Assembly: GCF_024868665.1 (NCBI RefSeq)
Contig: NC_079906.1
Span: 8,022,791-8,086,790 of the forward strand
Length of the DNA stretch: 64,000 nucleotides
DNA from: Triplophysa rosa
Lineage: Eukaryota; Chordata; Actinopteri; Cypriniformes; Nemacheilidae
Direction of reading: 5' to 3'
Part shown: positions 1 through 11,570 of the stretch, piece by piece
Numbering within the stretch: the stretch's first letter is position 1
Layout of the letters: every line of letters begins with the position of its first letter
Translations under genes and position numbers: made by a program
The notes under the pieces: model-generated
The model's database searches: none
What the model was told of the DNA's origin: nothing
Seen by the model: only the letters and a program-made list of their open reading frames with translations

Positions 1-2245
1 CAAGCATGCGGCACCTCTCTGATGAATTCCGTTTATTGAATGCCACACTAAAAAAACCTGTTTCAATAATGCTTTTGGCTTGCTTCCTCTGCCCGACTGT
101 ACGCGCAGGTCTGTTGATAATGGGTCTACAGGGACAGGTTAGAGTCAATAGAGAACATGCGCCATTTCTCATCTGCTGTTAACAGCCGGCAGGTCAGTTT
201 TCCCACACTGAAGGACTCCATGCTGAGGATTAAGTTCAGGGAAAGATTCGTCATTGGTGCATTGAACTTACACCCCAGTCCCTTCAGTTTTCGAGGATGT
301 GAGATCAGCATTGTTTAGAGCAGGCGTAGTAGCACGTTTATCATAATAAGTGACACATGGTTGGTTGGTGAAGTGGTTGGTGAATCTCCATTCACAGTTC
401 TCGTGCCACGTCTGTCACAAAACGTCAAGCTCATGCAGACCATCTGTGGGGGACTATATGATAACTTTGTAATATTAATGTGTTAAATGAGTATCTACTG
501 CATTCATTTGCCATATGCAAGTCCAACATTATATTTTGGTAATTCACAAGTTTTTACAAGGAGGCTAAATCACATTAATTTATATGATCTATTCAAACGT
601 TACACTGCGATCTGCTTTTGTGCCTGTGGCAGTTAGCTTTAGAGCTTCATTCATTCATGTTCTCCTCCCACCAAACTGCACAAGCCTTCGTTTATACCAC
701 GGTTATTATTCATTTACATTCTCTCAATTTATGTTTCTGATTAAATTCAGGGCTGCACATATCGCTGTTTCAGGTTCTAGGCTTACGCTTGCTTAACATT
801 CAGAACCAAACCCTGATCAGAACTCAGAGCAGCGAGGCCAAACAGTCTGCTGCAGTCAGACGATTCAGTTACGGGCGAAGTATCTTAAAAGAAAGTACAT
901 CTCCAGTTTATGAGTCCAAATCAAACGAATACAACATCAATCCAGCACTGCTGCTTTGAATCTCAAACTAAAAAACATGTTAGGTTTATTAGGAATCCTC
1001 AAACAGAACAATCTGTATGTGCTCATGAGGCAGATGATCGCCACGGACCGTTTGCCTTAATATAACCACATGCAGTTGCTTGTAATCAGAGTGATAAAGA
1101 CTGACCTCCCGACCAGAGGAAAATTAGCTTTGTCTTCACCGGCAGTGCCAGCTTTTGTTCACCATGGTACTGTTTTATTCTGAGTCCCCTTTCATTTAAC
1201 AAGTCATATAGATTTCCCCAAATTATTTATTATTCAGCTTCTCGCTCACCTGGACCCCAATGAGGCCACTGTGTGAATGTGTGTGTTAGGGGACATTGAA
1301 TTACCTTAATGAAAGAACCTAATCTATATCAATTGATTTGGTGTGAATAGCTAAAGACTGGTGTTTGGTTTCTGTAGTATGTAATGGAGAACACCATAGC
1401 CATGACACCCATGTCCACAAAATAAAGAGGTCCCATTTTTCATGATTATAGAAAAGTCATACATGTTGCAAGTAAATCTCATGTTTCATATTTTGGTCAA
1501 CTATTCCAAGATCAATCTCAATTCAAGTCACTGTAGCAACTGGATTGAACACAGGAACAAATTATAAAACAGATTCACAGATGGTGTGCACTAAATTAAT
1601 ATTTCAACAGGTCCAATAGGTTCATCTCAAAATATCAAAAATCTGCCATGATTATTGTCAACGGGGCAATGAGCAAATCTAGTTTCTACATGTTAGATAC
1701 GAAAGCTCTGGGGATGTGCACTGGACAGCTCCCCAGTGTACAAGCACTCATTTGTCAAACGGAGGACAGGATTTAATCCACAAAATTATTTAAAAGATGA
1801 CATAGCCAAATTACTGAACATTTAATTGTCAAAGCTTTCTTAGAGTGAGTAAGGATTCTTAAAGCCAGAAGACAGCACACCCTAAGGTTTAAAACTCATC
1901 ACTTAATCCCTGTGACTCACACACAGCAGGAAGCCACCCATATTAGCCAATACTTGAGCTCCAAATAAGTGTTTTTAATACTCGTCTTATTAAAAGTTTA
2001 AATATTTTAAAATATTCACAGCATTACACCAAAAGAAAATTGAAACAATAAAAATATGGGAAAATATGGGAATAAGCTCGAGATGCATAATAGACTAATA
2101 AAACATAATAAAACGTTATTTTATCTGTGCAAGTGTCCTTTTTTCTCACTAAATTGCGTGCAATTTCATTTGAAGAGACGTTTACCCATGGGTATTACAA
2201 CAGACTAAATGCAGGGGCACTTATAGCGGCTTTAAAGAGCACCAC
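1..2245. other. No gene recognised
   Basis: AT-rich sequence with only short frames (61-70 codons). No splice pair, repeat end or RNA gene could be supported. It could be intron or intergenic DNA of a neighbouring gene. Confidence 0.5.
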
Positions 2246-2275
2246 ATCTGTATTCCGTGGAGGTCTGTAAGTGTA

Positions 2276-2303
2276 ATATATATATATATATATATATATA
2301 TAA
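2276..2303. repeat. (AT)n microsatellite
   Basis: An uninterrupted alternating A/T run of about 28 bp. Confidence 0.95.
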
Positions 2304-2602
2304 TAACATATTTTCCATCATGGCACGTCTACATTTGAATGACATCGCGACCCCGCGCGCTCATATCAGCGAGCGCATATCAGACCAAGCTACAGTTCAA
2401 GTGAAATTATGTAACTTCACCACAACTCATTCTCTTATCATATAAAAGACAATACGACATAACATGCTAGTGGGTGAAAAAGCGTTACAAGTTTATTATT
2501 TCTCATATTAAATGTAATCGCTTGTTGAGTCCACCGCAACAGCGGCTAGGATGGTCAATCTGAAAATACAGTTTTTGTGAATTAAGGTGATGGATTACTC
2601 AC

Positions 2603-2745
2603 CTGCATTATGTCTCGTGATGAATCCTCCTCAAACCCTGAGGAGAAATGTCTTTTTCCACACACTTCCAAGTGCACCAGCTTCACCGCGCCGATCCGTC
2701 AAGTGGAATGCTAGGGAATGCCCAAGCTACGATCCGTGCGCGTGC

Positions 2746-2777
<32 letters not shown>

Positions 2778-2830
2778 GCTCATACAGCTCGTGTGAAATG
2801 TGTCTGTGGGTTTTATCCATTTCATTACAA
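2603..2830 (-). promoter_or_regulatory. Possible minus-strand first exon and promoter
   Basis: Read on the minus strand, the sequence at 2602 is ATGCAG|GTGAGT, an ideal donor. The 200 bp before it are GC- and CpG-rich (GCGCGCAC, CGATCCGTGCGCG) and include a GA microsatellite, in AT-rich surroundings. A gene running left out of the window could start here. The open frames in this patch are short and partly microsatellite, so no protein is proposed. Confidence 0.25.
2746..2772. repeat. (GA)n microsatellite
   Basis: An uninterrupted GA run of about 27 bp within a CpG-rich patch. Confidence 0.95.
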
Positions 2831-4076
2831 TTATTATCCCGGCTAATTAAGAAAGAAGCGCGCACCCCAGCTGGTAGGATTCTCATCGTGTAGCTGCCAT
2901 GTCGAAACCGTTAAGTGCCAATAAAGTGAAAAAGCTGTCTTCACCCTCCATATTATTGAAGAAATAAAATACATGGGCATTATAAAAACGAAGAGGTTAC
3001 AGCCTCGCACATTATGATAACATTTAACAGTATGCGTGATTATTACAAATAGAATATATGGGAAAGATTAGTGCCATTTTTCATTCAAATCAAATACTTT
3101 GAGACTCCTCTAGGCAGTAATGATTCAATAAATCTAGCTGTGCCGTTTACACTAATAGCATGTCTTGATTTTTAAACAGTCAAGAGTCTGACTATAAATC
3201 TGCAGCTCTCAACCCTCTGTGATGTCACATGCTCTTTCTCTCAATCCTCGGGGAGGTCACATGTAGCCTCATCCCAGCATGACGACAAGTGCACTCTCTG
3301 CCAAGGACCCAGTAAGGTCTTGCAGGTGAAACGGCAGTCTTAGATGATTAGACTTGCCATCTACTCCGGATGACGATATGTAAGGCAGCAGGAGACAGGC
3401 AAAATATCTATCTATTCAAAAATAACCATTGAAAACCATTGATTTGCTCCAAACATGAAAGACAAAAGATCACCTATAGGAAATAGAAACACTGGCAAAA
3501 CACTCAATAATTTATTAATCTAAGAATTATCTTTATTGATGACAAATAATTCTTTAGGAATGACAACCAGTTCCCAGCACTAATTTTAACAGATGAGCAT
3601 GAATAACGCAAAAATGTCACCACACTGTAATCTCACTCTCTAGTAAAATTACAGTATCATATTTTTTATATTATAAAATAGATAAAAACAGCACTTTCTC
3701 TAAATCCAAGAAAACAGGTCCACATAGACTTCTAAAACAGGAACATACCAATTACAATTTGGCAAATAAGCAGAGACTATGGGGCTTACCAATTAATCAA
3801 ACATCTCTCTTTCTGTCACACACACACAAACAAACAGATGTCGAAATAAACATGCAAGAAGCAAGCAAGACAAGTGAGAGGAAGCAGCAGTAGCAAGTGT
3901 TAAAAGACTATAGGATTTGGGGTGCAGATATTCAATGTGGAACTTAATTGCAAGTTATTCAGCATTGTGCAAAAAATGTCTACTCCAGAGGCACTTTCCC
4001 TGCAGGGAGTGTACATTGATTTAAAAGAAAATGAAAATTTATGTATAAATGTAAAAAATAAATGTATAAATATGAA
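2831..4076. other. No gene recognised
   Basis: AT-rich; nothing beyond short AT runs and a CACACACA patch near 3815. Confidence 0.5.
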
Positions 4077-4081
4077 GTAGG

Positions 4082-4687
4082 TGTCAAGACGTGTGTGGGA
4101 GAGAACCCAATAGCAGGCAGGCGAGGGAGACGAGGACTTAACAGACAAGATTGTATTCACACAAAAACAGGGCAAAACAAAAGACCCGCGATGGGGTACA
4201 AAACTGGGACGAGAAAAATAATAATGATAAATCACAACACAAGACTCACTGAACACTAGACTAATAAACACTTGACGGAGACTAAACTAACACTTACTAC
4301 AAAAGACGAACGGAATCAGGAACAGGGAACATCCAACATGGAACGTGATCCAAAAAGCTCTCACAGGATACAGTGAGAATAGAGCGCACACACAACAGCT
4401 TTGAACACGAACAATCACAATGAACGAGCAACGAGACAGAGAAGACGAGGGCTTTTGAAGGGCAAGACAAACGAGGGATAATGACACAAGGCAGGTGAAG
4501 GTAATGGAACACGGACGGGAAGCAATACGCGAAACGAGAGGGGTGGGGCCAATGACAAGACATGAGAAAACACATGAGAAGTAAAAACATGGACAACTCA
4601 TGGTTTTCTCGCATAAAACATAAGGCTTTGTCATGGCTCTACTACAGGACCAAGAAAATCATGACTAAGTGAAGTAGAGCCATGACA
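4082..4687 (-). mobile_element. Solo LTR with 5-bp target duplication
   Basis: Read on the minus strand the element starts TGTCATGGCTCTAC and ends CGTGTGTCTTGACA-like, i.e. with TG...CA ends. It is flanked by GTAGG at 4077-4081 and 4688-4692. At 606 bp with no internal retroviral genes, it is a solo LTR left by recombination. Short frames on both strands inside it are not genes. The family is probably Gypsy-like, but I cannot prove that. Confidence 0.75.
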
Positions 4688-5592
4688 GTAGGTATATAGT
4701 ACCCTAAAGAATTCACATTTTGGATAAACTCTTAGACCCTATGAAACCCTTATGCAAATGAAATGGCAATGTTGAGTGTGTTAATATGTAACATATAGTG
4801 CATGATGTTGAGTTTAAGCTTACTGTAAACCCTGATGTGCTATGTACTTACATAATTTTAAAAAATGTTTTCAGATTCTGGTCATTTATAAATTTATACT
4901 ATAATTGTAGGGTGGATCAGGAATTGTTTCTGTATTGAGACAACTTACGTACTGCAGAATGACTGCTAAATGGCAGCTTGATTTCAACTCAGCTGGTTTC
5001 CACTCATCAGCTCAATTGAATTTACGAATTACACACCTTTTAAAAGCCCATAAGTCACATTAAGCATTAACATGTCTCCCTGTTGCTCATCTTAGCTTTC
5101 CCAAGAATGTCATTGTGAAGATCACATTAGGCTTAATTACTGGTTTGTATGGAACAGGAATGGGATTGGGGTGAAAGTGTAAGATTTTTATGAGCATAGC
5201 GCGTTTTAGTCCACCGGAAGTTCAGCTGCAGCCTATTGCAACCAGCAGTGGAATAACACATTAAAGGCATATTAAGCACAAAGCAAAGAGCCGTCATCCA
5301 GTCTGCACGTTATGTGCACTTGTAATTAGACCTCGATGTCTCTCAGTTTCAAGGGACAATGGTACCTGATGGCTAAGAAGTTACTGTCATATACCATTCC
5401 CCTGTGTTCCAAAGTCACAGTTCATGCATGTATCAGACTTACACTGTTGACTTTTAAGTCCAAAACAAGTTGGTTCTGAGCCTTTTATTCTAAATGTGTG
5501 AATAGTAGAAGGGGGGATTTATTCTGACAACTGAGAATGTTACTGTCACATAAGGTTCCCCTGTGTTGTAAAAGAGAAAAAAATCTCACAAA

Positions 5593-5655
5593 ACCAGGCC
5601 TTGGACCTAGGATCTCTGGCAAAGAGCAGACACCTGCTCTATCACTAAAGACCTT
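5593..5655 (-). repeat. tRNA-like SINE fragment
   Basis: Read on the minus strand it gives TTTAGTGATAGAGCAGG followed about 30 bases later by GGTCCAAGGCC, spaced like A and B boxes of a tRNA gene. It is degenerate and embedded in the composite inverted-repeat element, so it is a SINE remnant and not a working tRNA gene. Confidence 0.35.
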
Positions 5656-5876
5656 TGGTTATTGGTTTAAGTTTATGATGAGCAGGTCATTGGTCCTGCT
5701 TCCCCCTCTTTTTTCTCATTGAACACAGGGGAACCTTATCTTACAGCAACACTCTTAGTTGTAAGAATCAGTTTGTCTTGCTTTGACGGACAAATTTAGC
5801 CCAAAACTCTGAGAACCTGCTTCTTGTGCTGTGTAAATGTGAGAGAAGTATGCATTTTTGATCTCATGAACCACAA

Positions 5877-6970
5877 GCTGTCAGATAACGTTCCCGCTTC
5901 TTTACCTGCCAAAGTTTAGCCTTGAAAGGTTTCAGTTTCCAGAAGGCTGCATCCAGTTGGCCTATTGGTGTAGTAGTTAGTGCTTTGGGGTTCTCATGGG
6001 CAGGTTGTTGGTTTGAGGCCTACCTGCATTTAATTTTTCTCATGGAACAAAGGGAACCGTATCTGACAGCAACATTCTTCCTTGTCAAAATACGTTCTCC
6101 TGTTTTGGTTAAAAAATGTTGTGATAGAAAGCTAAATCTCTGAGAACCTAGTTATGTTGTGTTGAATGTCAGCAGTGTGAATATGAGACTGGTATGAACT
6201 TGCTATCCCATGGAAAGTAGGGCAACGGTATCTGACAGCTGTCAGATACCATTCCCCTTCTTTAACTGCAAACGTTTAGCCTTGAAGAGATTCAATATCC
6301 CTCAGGCCGATTTAGTAGGCCCCCTGGTTACATGGTAAGTGCTTTGGGTTTCTCATGGGCTTGTTGTTGGTTTGAATCTTGCCTCCCTTTTGTTTTTCTC
6401 ATTGAACACAGGGGAACAGTATCTGACAGCAACGTTCTTCGATGTCACAATACGTTCTCCTGCATTGGTGGGACAATTTAGTCATAGAAAGCGAAATCTC
6501 TGAGAACCCAGTTCTTGTTGTGTTGAATGTCAGCAGTGTGAATATGAGACTGGTATGAACTTGCTATCCAATTGAAAGTAGGGGGAACGCTATCTGACAG
6601 CGAAAGCTTAGCTGTCAGATACTTTTCCCCCTTCTTTAACTACCAACGTTTATCCTTGAGGGGTTTCAGTTTCCAGCAGGCTGCATCCAGTAGGCCTACT
6701 GGTGTAGTGATTAATGCTTTGGCTTTCTCATGGGCAGTTGTTGGTTTGAGGACTGCCTCCCTTTTGTTTTTCTCATTGAACACAGCGGAACAGTATATGA
6801 CAGCAAAAACTCAGCTGTCAGATACCATTCCTCTTTCTTTAACTGCCAACATTTAGCCTCGAAGGGATTAAATTCCCAGCAGGCTGATCCAGTAGGCCCC
6901 CTGGTGTAGTCGCAAGTGCTTTCAGTTTCTCATGGGAAGGTGGTTGGTTTGAGGCCTGCCTGCTTGGCTG
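5877..6970 (+). repeat. Tandem 194-bp subelements with tRNA-like promoter motifs
   Basis: Four copies share the order GCTGTCAGATACC, CTTCTTTAACTGCC, a segment like TTGGTGTAGTAGTTAGTGC, then GGTTTGAGGCC, then CTCATTGAACACAGGGGAAC, then GTATCTGACAGC. The middle motifs resemble the A and B boxes of a Pol III promoter (B-box consensus GGTTCGANNCC), so each copy may contain a degenerate tRNA-derived SINE core. The fourth copy lacks its right end. Confidence 0.5.
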
Positions 6971-7138
6971 GAAAAACTGATATACGCCCAAAACTCTGTA
7001 AAGCTGACATAACTAACTGACATAATTAATTACATTTGTGTCACTGTGTGTTTATTTTAGTAAACTTTATTTTACTGCTGGTCGCAAGAGGCTGCAGCTG
7101 AACTTCCGGTGGACTAAAATCCGCTTTGTTCATAAAAA

Positions 7139-8520
7139 GCTCTTTTCGTTTTGGTTTTATTGTATATTCATTTATGCCTTTGAACAAACTGTGATATACA
7201 CACAGATATGTGATATACATAAATGGTCATGAATAGGGTGGAATATGTTGTTAAAGAAGCGTTCGTTTTTGCATTTTTTAGTCTAAAACAAATAAAAAAA
7301 TAATCTGAAAGTACGTTCAGGCAATCAAATCTGCTATTAACATGTTTTGTTTACAGTATGTATTAAGAATTCTTATGAATTATTTTAATTTATTATGAAT
7401 TGTCAAATAAATACAATAGTATAGTAAATAGTATAAATACATATAGTATGTAATAGTATAAATATTAAAAAGAATACATTTATATTAATATATTTTTATT
7501 TATTTAGTCAGTCAGTTCTAACTAACATAAAAAACAAACAGTGATGTCTTTGGGAAATCACCATTTTAATCTAACAATAACACCAGGAACTACATACAAT
7601 ATCGTAATAAGAAAGGTGCAATGGGGGAAAATCAAATGCCATTTATTTTGTGATTTTGTGAACTGCTGGCTCATGTTGAGCATGTTGCAATTATGTGACA
7701 CATATGTGATGCATTATTATTATACAGCAGTTCATCTCAAATAAAGCCTATCATGGTTTATAAATCTAGTTTTCTGGTCATAATCATTGACCAATCCAAG
7801 ATCATTTTTATAACATCGATGATACATTTAACCGCTGTACCTGTATTGTGTGTCCCAGGATACTGGTGTGTGCACTTGTCTCCTGTCCTTCAGCATGCTG
7901 CCTCAATGCTCTTAACACTGTTTAATGAGTCCACTAGACCGATTCAGTGAGCACAAGCATTCTCTCCATTTTTCATCCATGCTCTTTTTCTACTGACTGA
8001 ATGAATATTGCCAATTAAAATTTTCCCAGGGCAACCTAACCACCTCTGAGCAAAATTCTTATAGTGAACCTCTGTGAAGAAATACAATCTCATTCTTTAG
8101 GAACAACCTGCCATATCTATGACTATGCCTCATTTTGGTATTCTGACTAAATATTTTCTAACATTAATTACACTTTTTCAGGCGTTGTGTTGTTAAACAT
8201 TTCCTGTTGATCATGTGTATAGTTAAACAGACAACAAGGCCTGAAGACTTCTCTTAGAGCGGCTTTGTAAATAACAGAGACTGAAAATGAGAGAGTAAGA
8301 GGCATAGAATATTAACTGCTACACATGAGGGTATTTAATTGTATAAATAGAGCCTAGAGGGTATTTTTAATATTTCTGTGATAATAAATCTTCTGAAGTG
8401 TAATCACTCGAAATGTGTCGCTCCTGTCAGTTGACAATTCGTTGTAAATTATTTCTTTTCATTTAGTAGTTCATTTCCATTCATCAAAGGCACATGTATA
8501 ATGGGAACACAGCAGGCTGC
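7139..8520. other. No gene recognised
   Basis: Very AT-rich (7380-7520 especially). Frames of 60-67 codons look random. Confidence 0.5.
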
Positions 8521-8540
8521 TGCCTCTCTCTCTCTCTCTC

Positions 8541-8590
8541 AGGCTACATTTGCTTTTTTTGGTCCAGCAATGGATTAAATCACATGAAAT
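8541..8590 (+). repeat. 50-bp direct repeat, copy 1
   Basis: Begins AGGCTACATTTGC and ends CACATGAAAT, directly after a CT microsatellite. It matches 9862-9911 at 49 of 50 positions. Confidence 0.9.
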
Positions 8591-9684
8591 ATGATTATAA
8601 TATATGTATATAATGTTCATAAACATAATGTTTAAATTTTACTTGTGTGGTTTTATGGATTGTTTTGTATGGTAAATTTCATTTTTGCTTTATTCGTAAT
8701 TTTTGTGTATTAGTTTATAATAAAGAGAACAAAACAACTGCTTGTCATGTTTAATTACTTTATTATGTTTATTATATTTAATACAACTATTTAAAATATT
8801 TAAAATAAAACACAACTGTCCATTACGTTTCTCTAATCTGTTTATTCTTTAAAAGTAGAATATACTCTAACTGTCGACAAGAACAAACACACACGTATTA
8901 ACACATATTCATTGCATTAATTGTCAATGTCCTCTAGTTGATCAAATTTTAGTTTTATGGAAAGTATGGAATGTACTAGAGTTGATTTTAGATAAAAGTA
9001 ATTGATTACAAACTGATTGTATATTATATTAAATGTTCCCAAGTGTAGGTGCCTTTTGAATGAAGAAGATCTGTGAATCTAACTTTAGACGCATTTAAAA
9101 ATAGCTGATGTTTCACTCGCCCGATTTGCATGTCACAGTTGATGGCTTATTTTTCCTTTCCTTTGTGCAGCCATAATCCAAGAACATAGATGAAATCATG
9201 CATTCAAAATTACACGGTCAGTTTGATTATCAACAATGCAAACCATGTAAAGTTTGGGTTATAACACATTAATGGTTTGAAGGGCTGTTGAACACTTGAG
9301 GACTAAACTATGACTAGACTAGTGAAAAGGAGAGAAGCAAAGTAAAAACAGAAAAAAAGACGAAGAAGAAAGGGCTGATTTTGTTGTCTTGGAGACTGTT
9401 GCTAAGTAGCAATTTCAGGGAAGCACAGAAACACAGTGAGCTAAAGGAGGAAGAGACTTTCTGAAGAAATGCAAGATTGCGACTTTTAATATTGTGCAGG
9501 AATGTGTATATTAGATGTGTGAGGAATGGATGGATGACAGACTGTTGAGAAATGTGTAGCCTGTGCGTGTCAATGTGGCTTGGAGATAAGTCTAGACTTG
9601 AATGACCAGAATTATTTTTAGCTCACCTCAAGCAGTGTGTCCCCTGGAGAATGCAGCATTTAGAGATTTAATTATGGCAGAGAA

Positions 9685-9688
<4 letters not shown>

Positions 9689-9768
<80 letters not shown>

Positions 9769-9780
9769 GAGAGAGAGAGA
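9689..9780. repeat. (GA)n microsatellite, about 90 bp
   Basis: Nearly perfect GA repeat with one GC interruption near 9755. The open frame of Arg-Glu repeats through it is an artefact. Confidence 0.97.
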
Positions 9781-9861
9781 GCATGCAATACTGATTTAAT
9801 CAACAATACATGCAATTAGCTCAGAGGACATTTAAAACTGTGAATTACTTTGAAATCAGGG

Positions 9862-9911
9862 AGGCTACATTTGCTTTTTTTGGTCCAGCAATGGATTAAA
9901 TGACATGAAAT
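9862..9911 (+). repeat. 50-bp direct repeat, copy 2
   Basis: Second copy of the 8541-8590 segment, 1.3 kb away and about 80 bp after the GA microsatellite. The single difference is a C to G near the end. Confidence 0.9.
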
Positions 9912-11184
9912 GTGCAATTCATAATGTGTATTCAGCTGACCCTTACCACCCAAGAGCAATTTCTGAGGCTTTTAAGTCATTTATGGCATGCCTGGGGATT
10001 TGTGCTAGATAAAAATAGACACTGACTATTCAAACACGCACTCCACATGAACTGGCATGCAAATCACAATGCTGTAGGATTCACATTAATTATTTAGGGT
10101 ACCTGGTGTATAAGGTACAGCAGGGCAGTGGTCACCTACAATGTTCTCGGACTGTGCTGATTTCAGATACATGCACATGAAAAAAAAATATTCCCACTGA
10201 AATTTTAATCGTGTTTACATTAGAAGTTTGCCTCTATTGTGTGTAGTCAACACTTGTGAGAATAATTCAATTGTGTTTACACTTTAAACAAGCGTGAATC
10301 TAATTGTTCAAAATGAAATGAAACTCTTCAAAGAAGTGTTAAGGGCTGTGTCTAATCTTAAAGCATACCCTGATGGTGATCCATGGACAGCAGAACCGAC
10401 AGACAGAATCTATTAAAAATGAAATGAGGCCAATACTATATAAAATCTAAACTTGTTTATCGATGGTTTTGGGCATTGCCCCATCTCTGGCTCTACATTG
10501 TTTTTGGTTTTTGGCTTTTGTTCTTTTTGAAAATTAGTTCAACCATGGACCAAAATATCATTCAGTAAGGCAACTGTTTCGAATGTAAGAAATTTCTATA
10601 TAAAACAAAAATGAACTCATGCAACTCACAATTTGGGCATTGAGCATCTCTAGGTTTTACAGAAAAATGTTATATGCACTACCCAGTGCTTCAAAGGAAA
10701 GGAAAAGACACAGGACTGATAAAAAAGAATAAAACAAAACTATGGCATACATCTTCTGTTTTGACAGCTCTGCTGTCATTTATTGTATGACTCTCAGTTC
10801 ATGGTCTGCTTTGTGGAACAACAGCATAAGAACATCATCATTTAGGAACATAGGATAATGTATACATTACACAATACATGCAGTTTTGTTAGTGTTTATT
10901 ACACTTACAGTCAGACAAACTTGCACACTTATTCTTTGTAGCATTTACATTTATATAACATTTAGAATATAAATACTGAAGGTATTGTGTGAGACCATGC
11001 ACCCACATATTTATTATTACCATGGAAATGCAGGTCTCTAAGAGAACCTTCAAGAATCCAGTGATATTCACCACAATGTTTCAGTGTTTTTCTGTGTAAA
11101 AGTTAATCGCAATTGTTTAATACTAAAATAAACTGTAAATCTAATTTTTGATCATTAGGACCTAATTTGTAAAATGTTCTAGTT
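9912..11184. other. No gene recognised
   Basis: AT-rich DNA between the direct repeat and the minus-strand exon array. It may hold the 3' UTR of the minus-strand unit (no clear AATAAA assigned). Confidence 0.4.
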
Positions 11185-11318
11185 TTATGTTCGTGATGTA
11201 TCTGTAACTTCATTGTCAAACTTCTGTTCTTCAGCATCACTGGAGCTTGTATCTAAATGTTTTGTTGATCTTTTGGAATCATAACCCGAGTCATTAGACG
11301 TAAAAGACAGGCTTCGTA
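11185..11318 (-). CDS. Last coding exon of the unknown minus-strand gene (copy 1)
   Basis: It follows the acceptor ACATTTGCAG and encodes RSLSFTSNDSGYDSKRS, then a Ser/Asp/Glu-rich end (SSSDAEEQKF) and a TAA stop: 44 residues after the split codon. The composition looks like an intracellular receptor or adaptor tail with a DSGYDS phospho-site-like motif. A diverged tandem copy lies at 13521-13606. It could be read from an upstream ATG at 11370, but the acceptor makes an exon more likely. No function is assigned. Confidence 0.45.
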
Positions 11319-11495
11319 CTGCAAATGTAAGACATACATGGATAATCACTAGACATAATAAACTAGACATAATAAACTATATTTGAAAGATATTCATAAA
11401 ATGTGTAAAACCCTAGGAACGTTTGTTTTAAATTGTGTGATATATAAAGTTTTCCGTACACTTAATTAAGTGGTTGATGTCAGCTAAATACTCAC

Positions 11496-11570
11496 ACATA
11501 TCAATGTATGTTTTCTCATCCCAGCTTGCTCTGTGTTTTTTATCTTGTTTTTGGTTTTCATTAACTTTCT
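11496..11570 (-). CDS. Penultimate exon of an unknown minus-strand gene (copy 1, partial gene)
   Basis: On the minus strand the acceptor is TTTTTTTCACAG and the donor ATATGT|GTGAGT. The 75-bp exon encodes two bases, 24 codons ending WDEKTYIDM, and one base. The one-base overhang fits the next exon at 11318, giving a Leu at the join. It is Lys/Gln/Asn-rich with a YxxM motif (YIDM), which in receptor tails can bind PI3-kinase; that reading is inference. Related copies at 13734-13809 and about 15010-15090 support it as a real exon. Upstream exons were not found, so the gene is incomplete or missing them. I do not recognise the family. Confidence 0.45.

Larger units (their letters stand above)
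5185..7138. mobile_element. Composite foldback element with 65-bp terminal inverted repeats
   Basis: The ends 5185-5249 and 7074-7138 are inverted copies (59 of 65 bases match; the core CACCGGAAGTTCAGCTGCAG is identical). Inside are a 5' part with a minus-strand tRNA-like segment and a series of about 194-bp subelements at 5877-6070, 6238-6430, 6611-6804 and 6814 onward (truncated). Each subelement is bounded by GCTGTCAGATACC and its inverse, and the first three have 170-bp spacers of common sequence. No transposase frame is visible. No target duplication was found. Confidence 0.6.

Noticed and set aside
3900..4634. Frames of 105-123 codons around 4 kb
   Set aside because: They lie in or across the solo LTR and have no coding features.
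9602..9799. Arg/Glu-repeat frame
   Set aside because: It translates the GA microsatellite.
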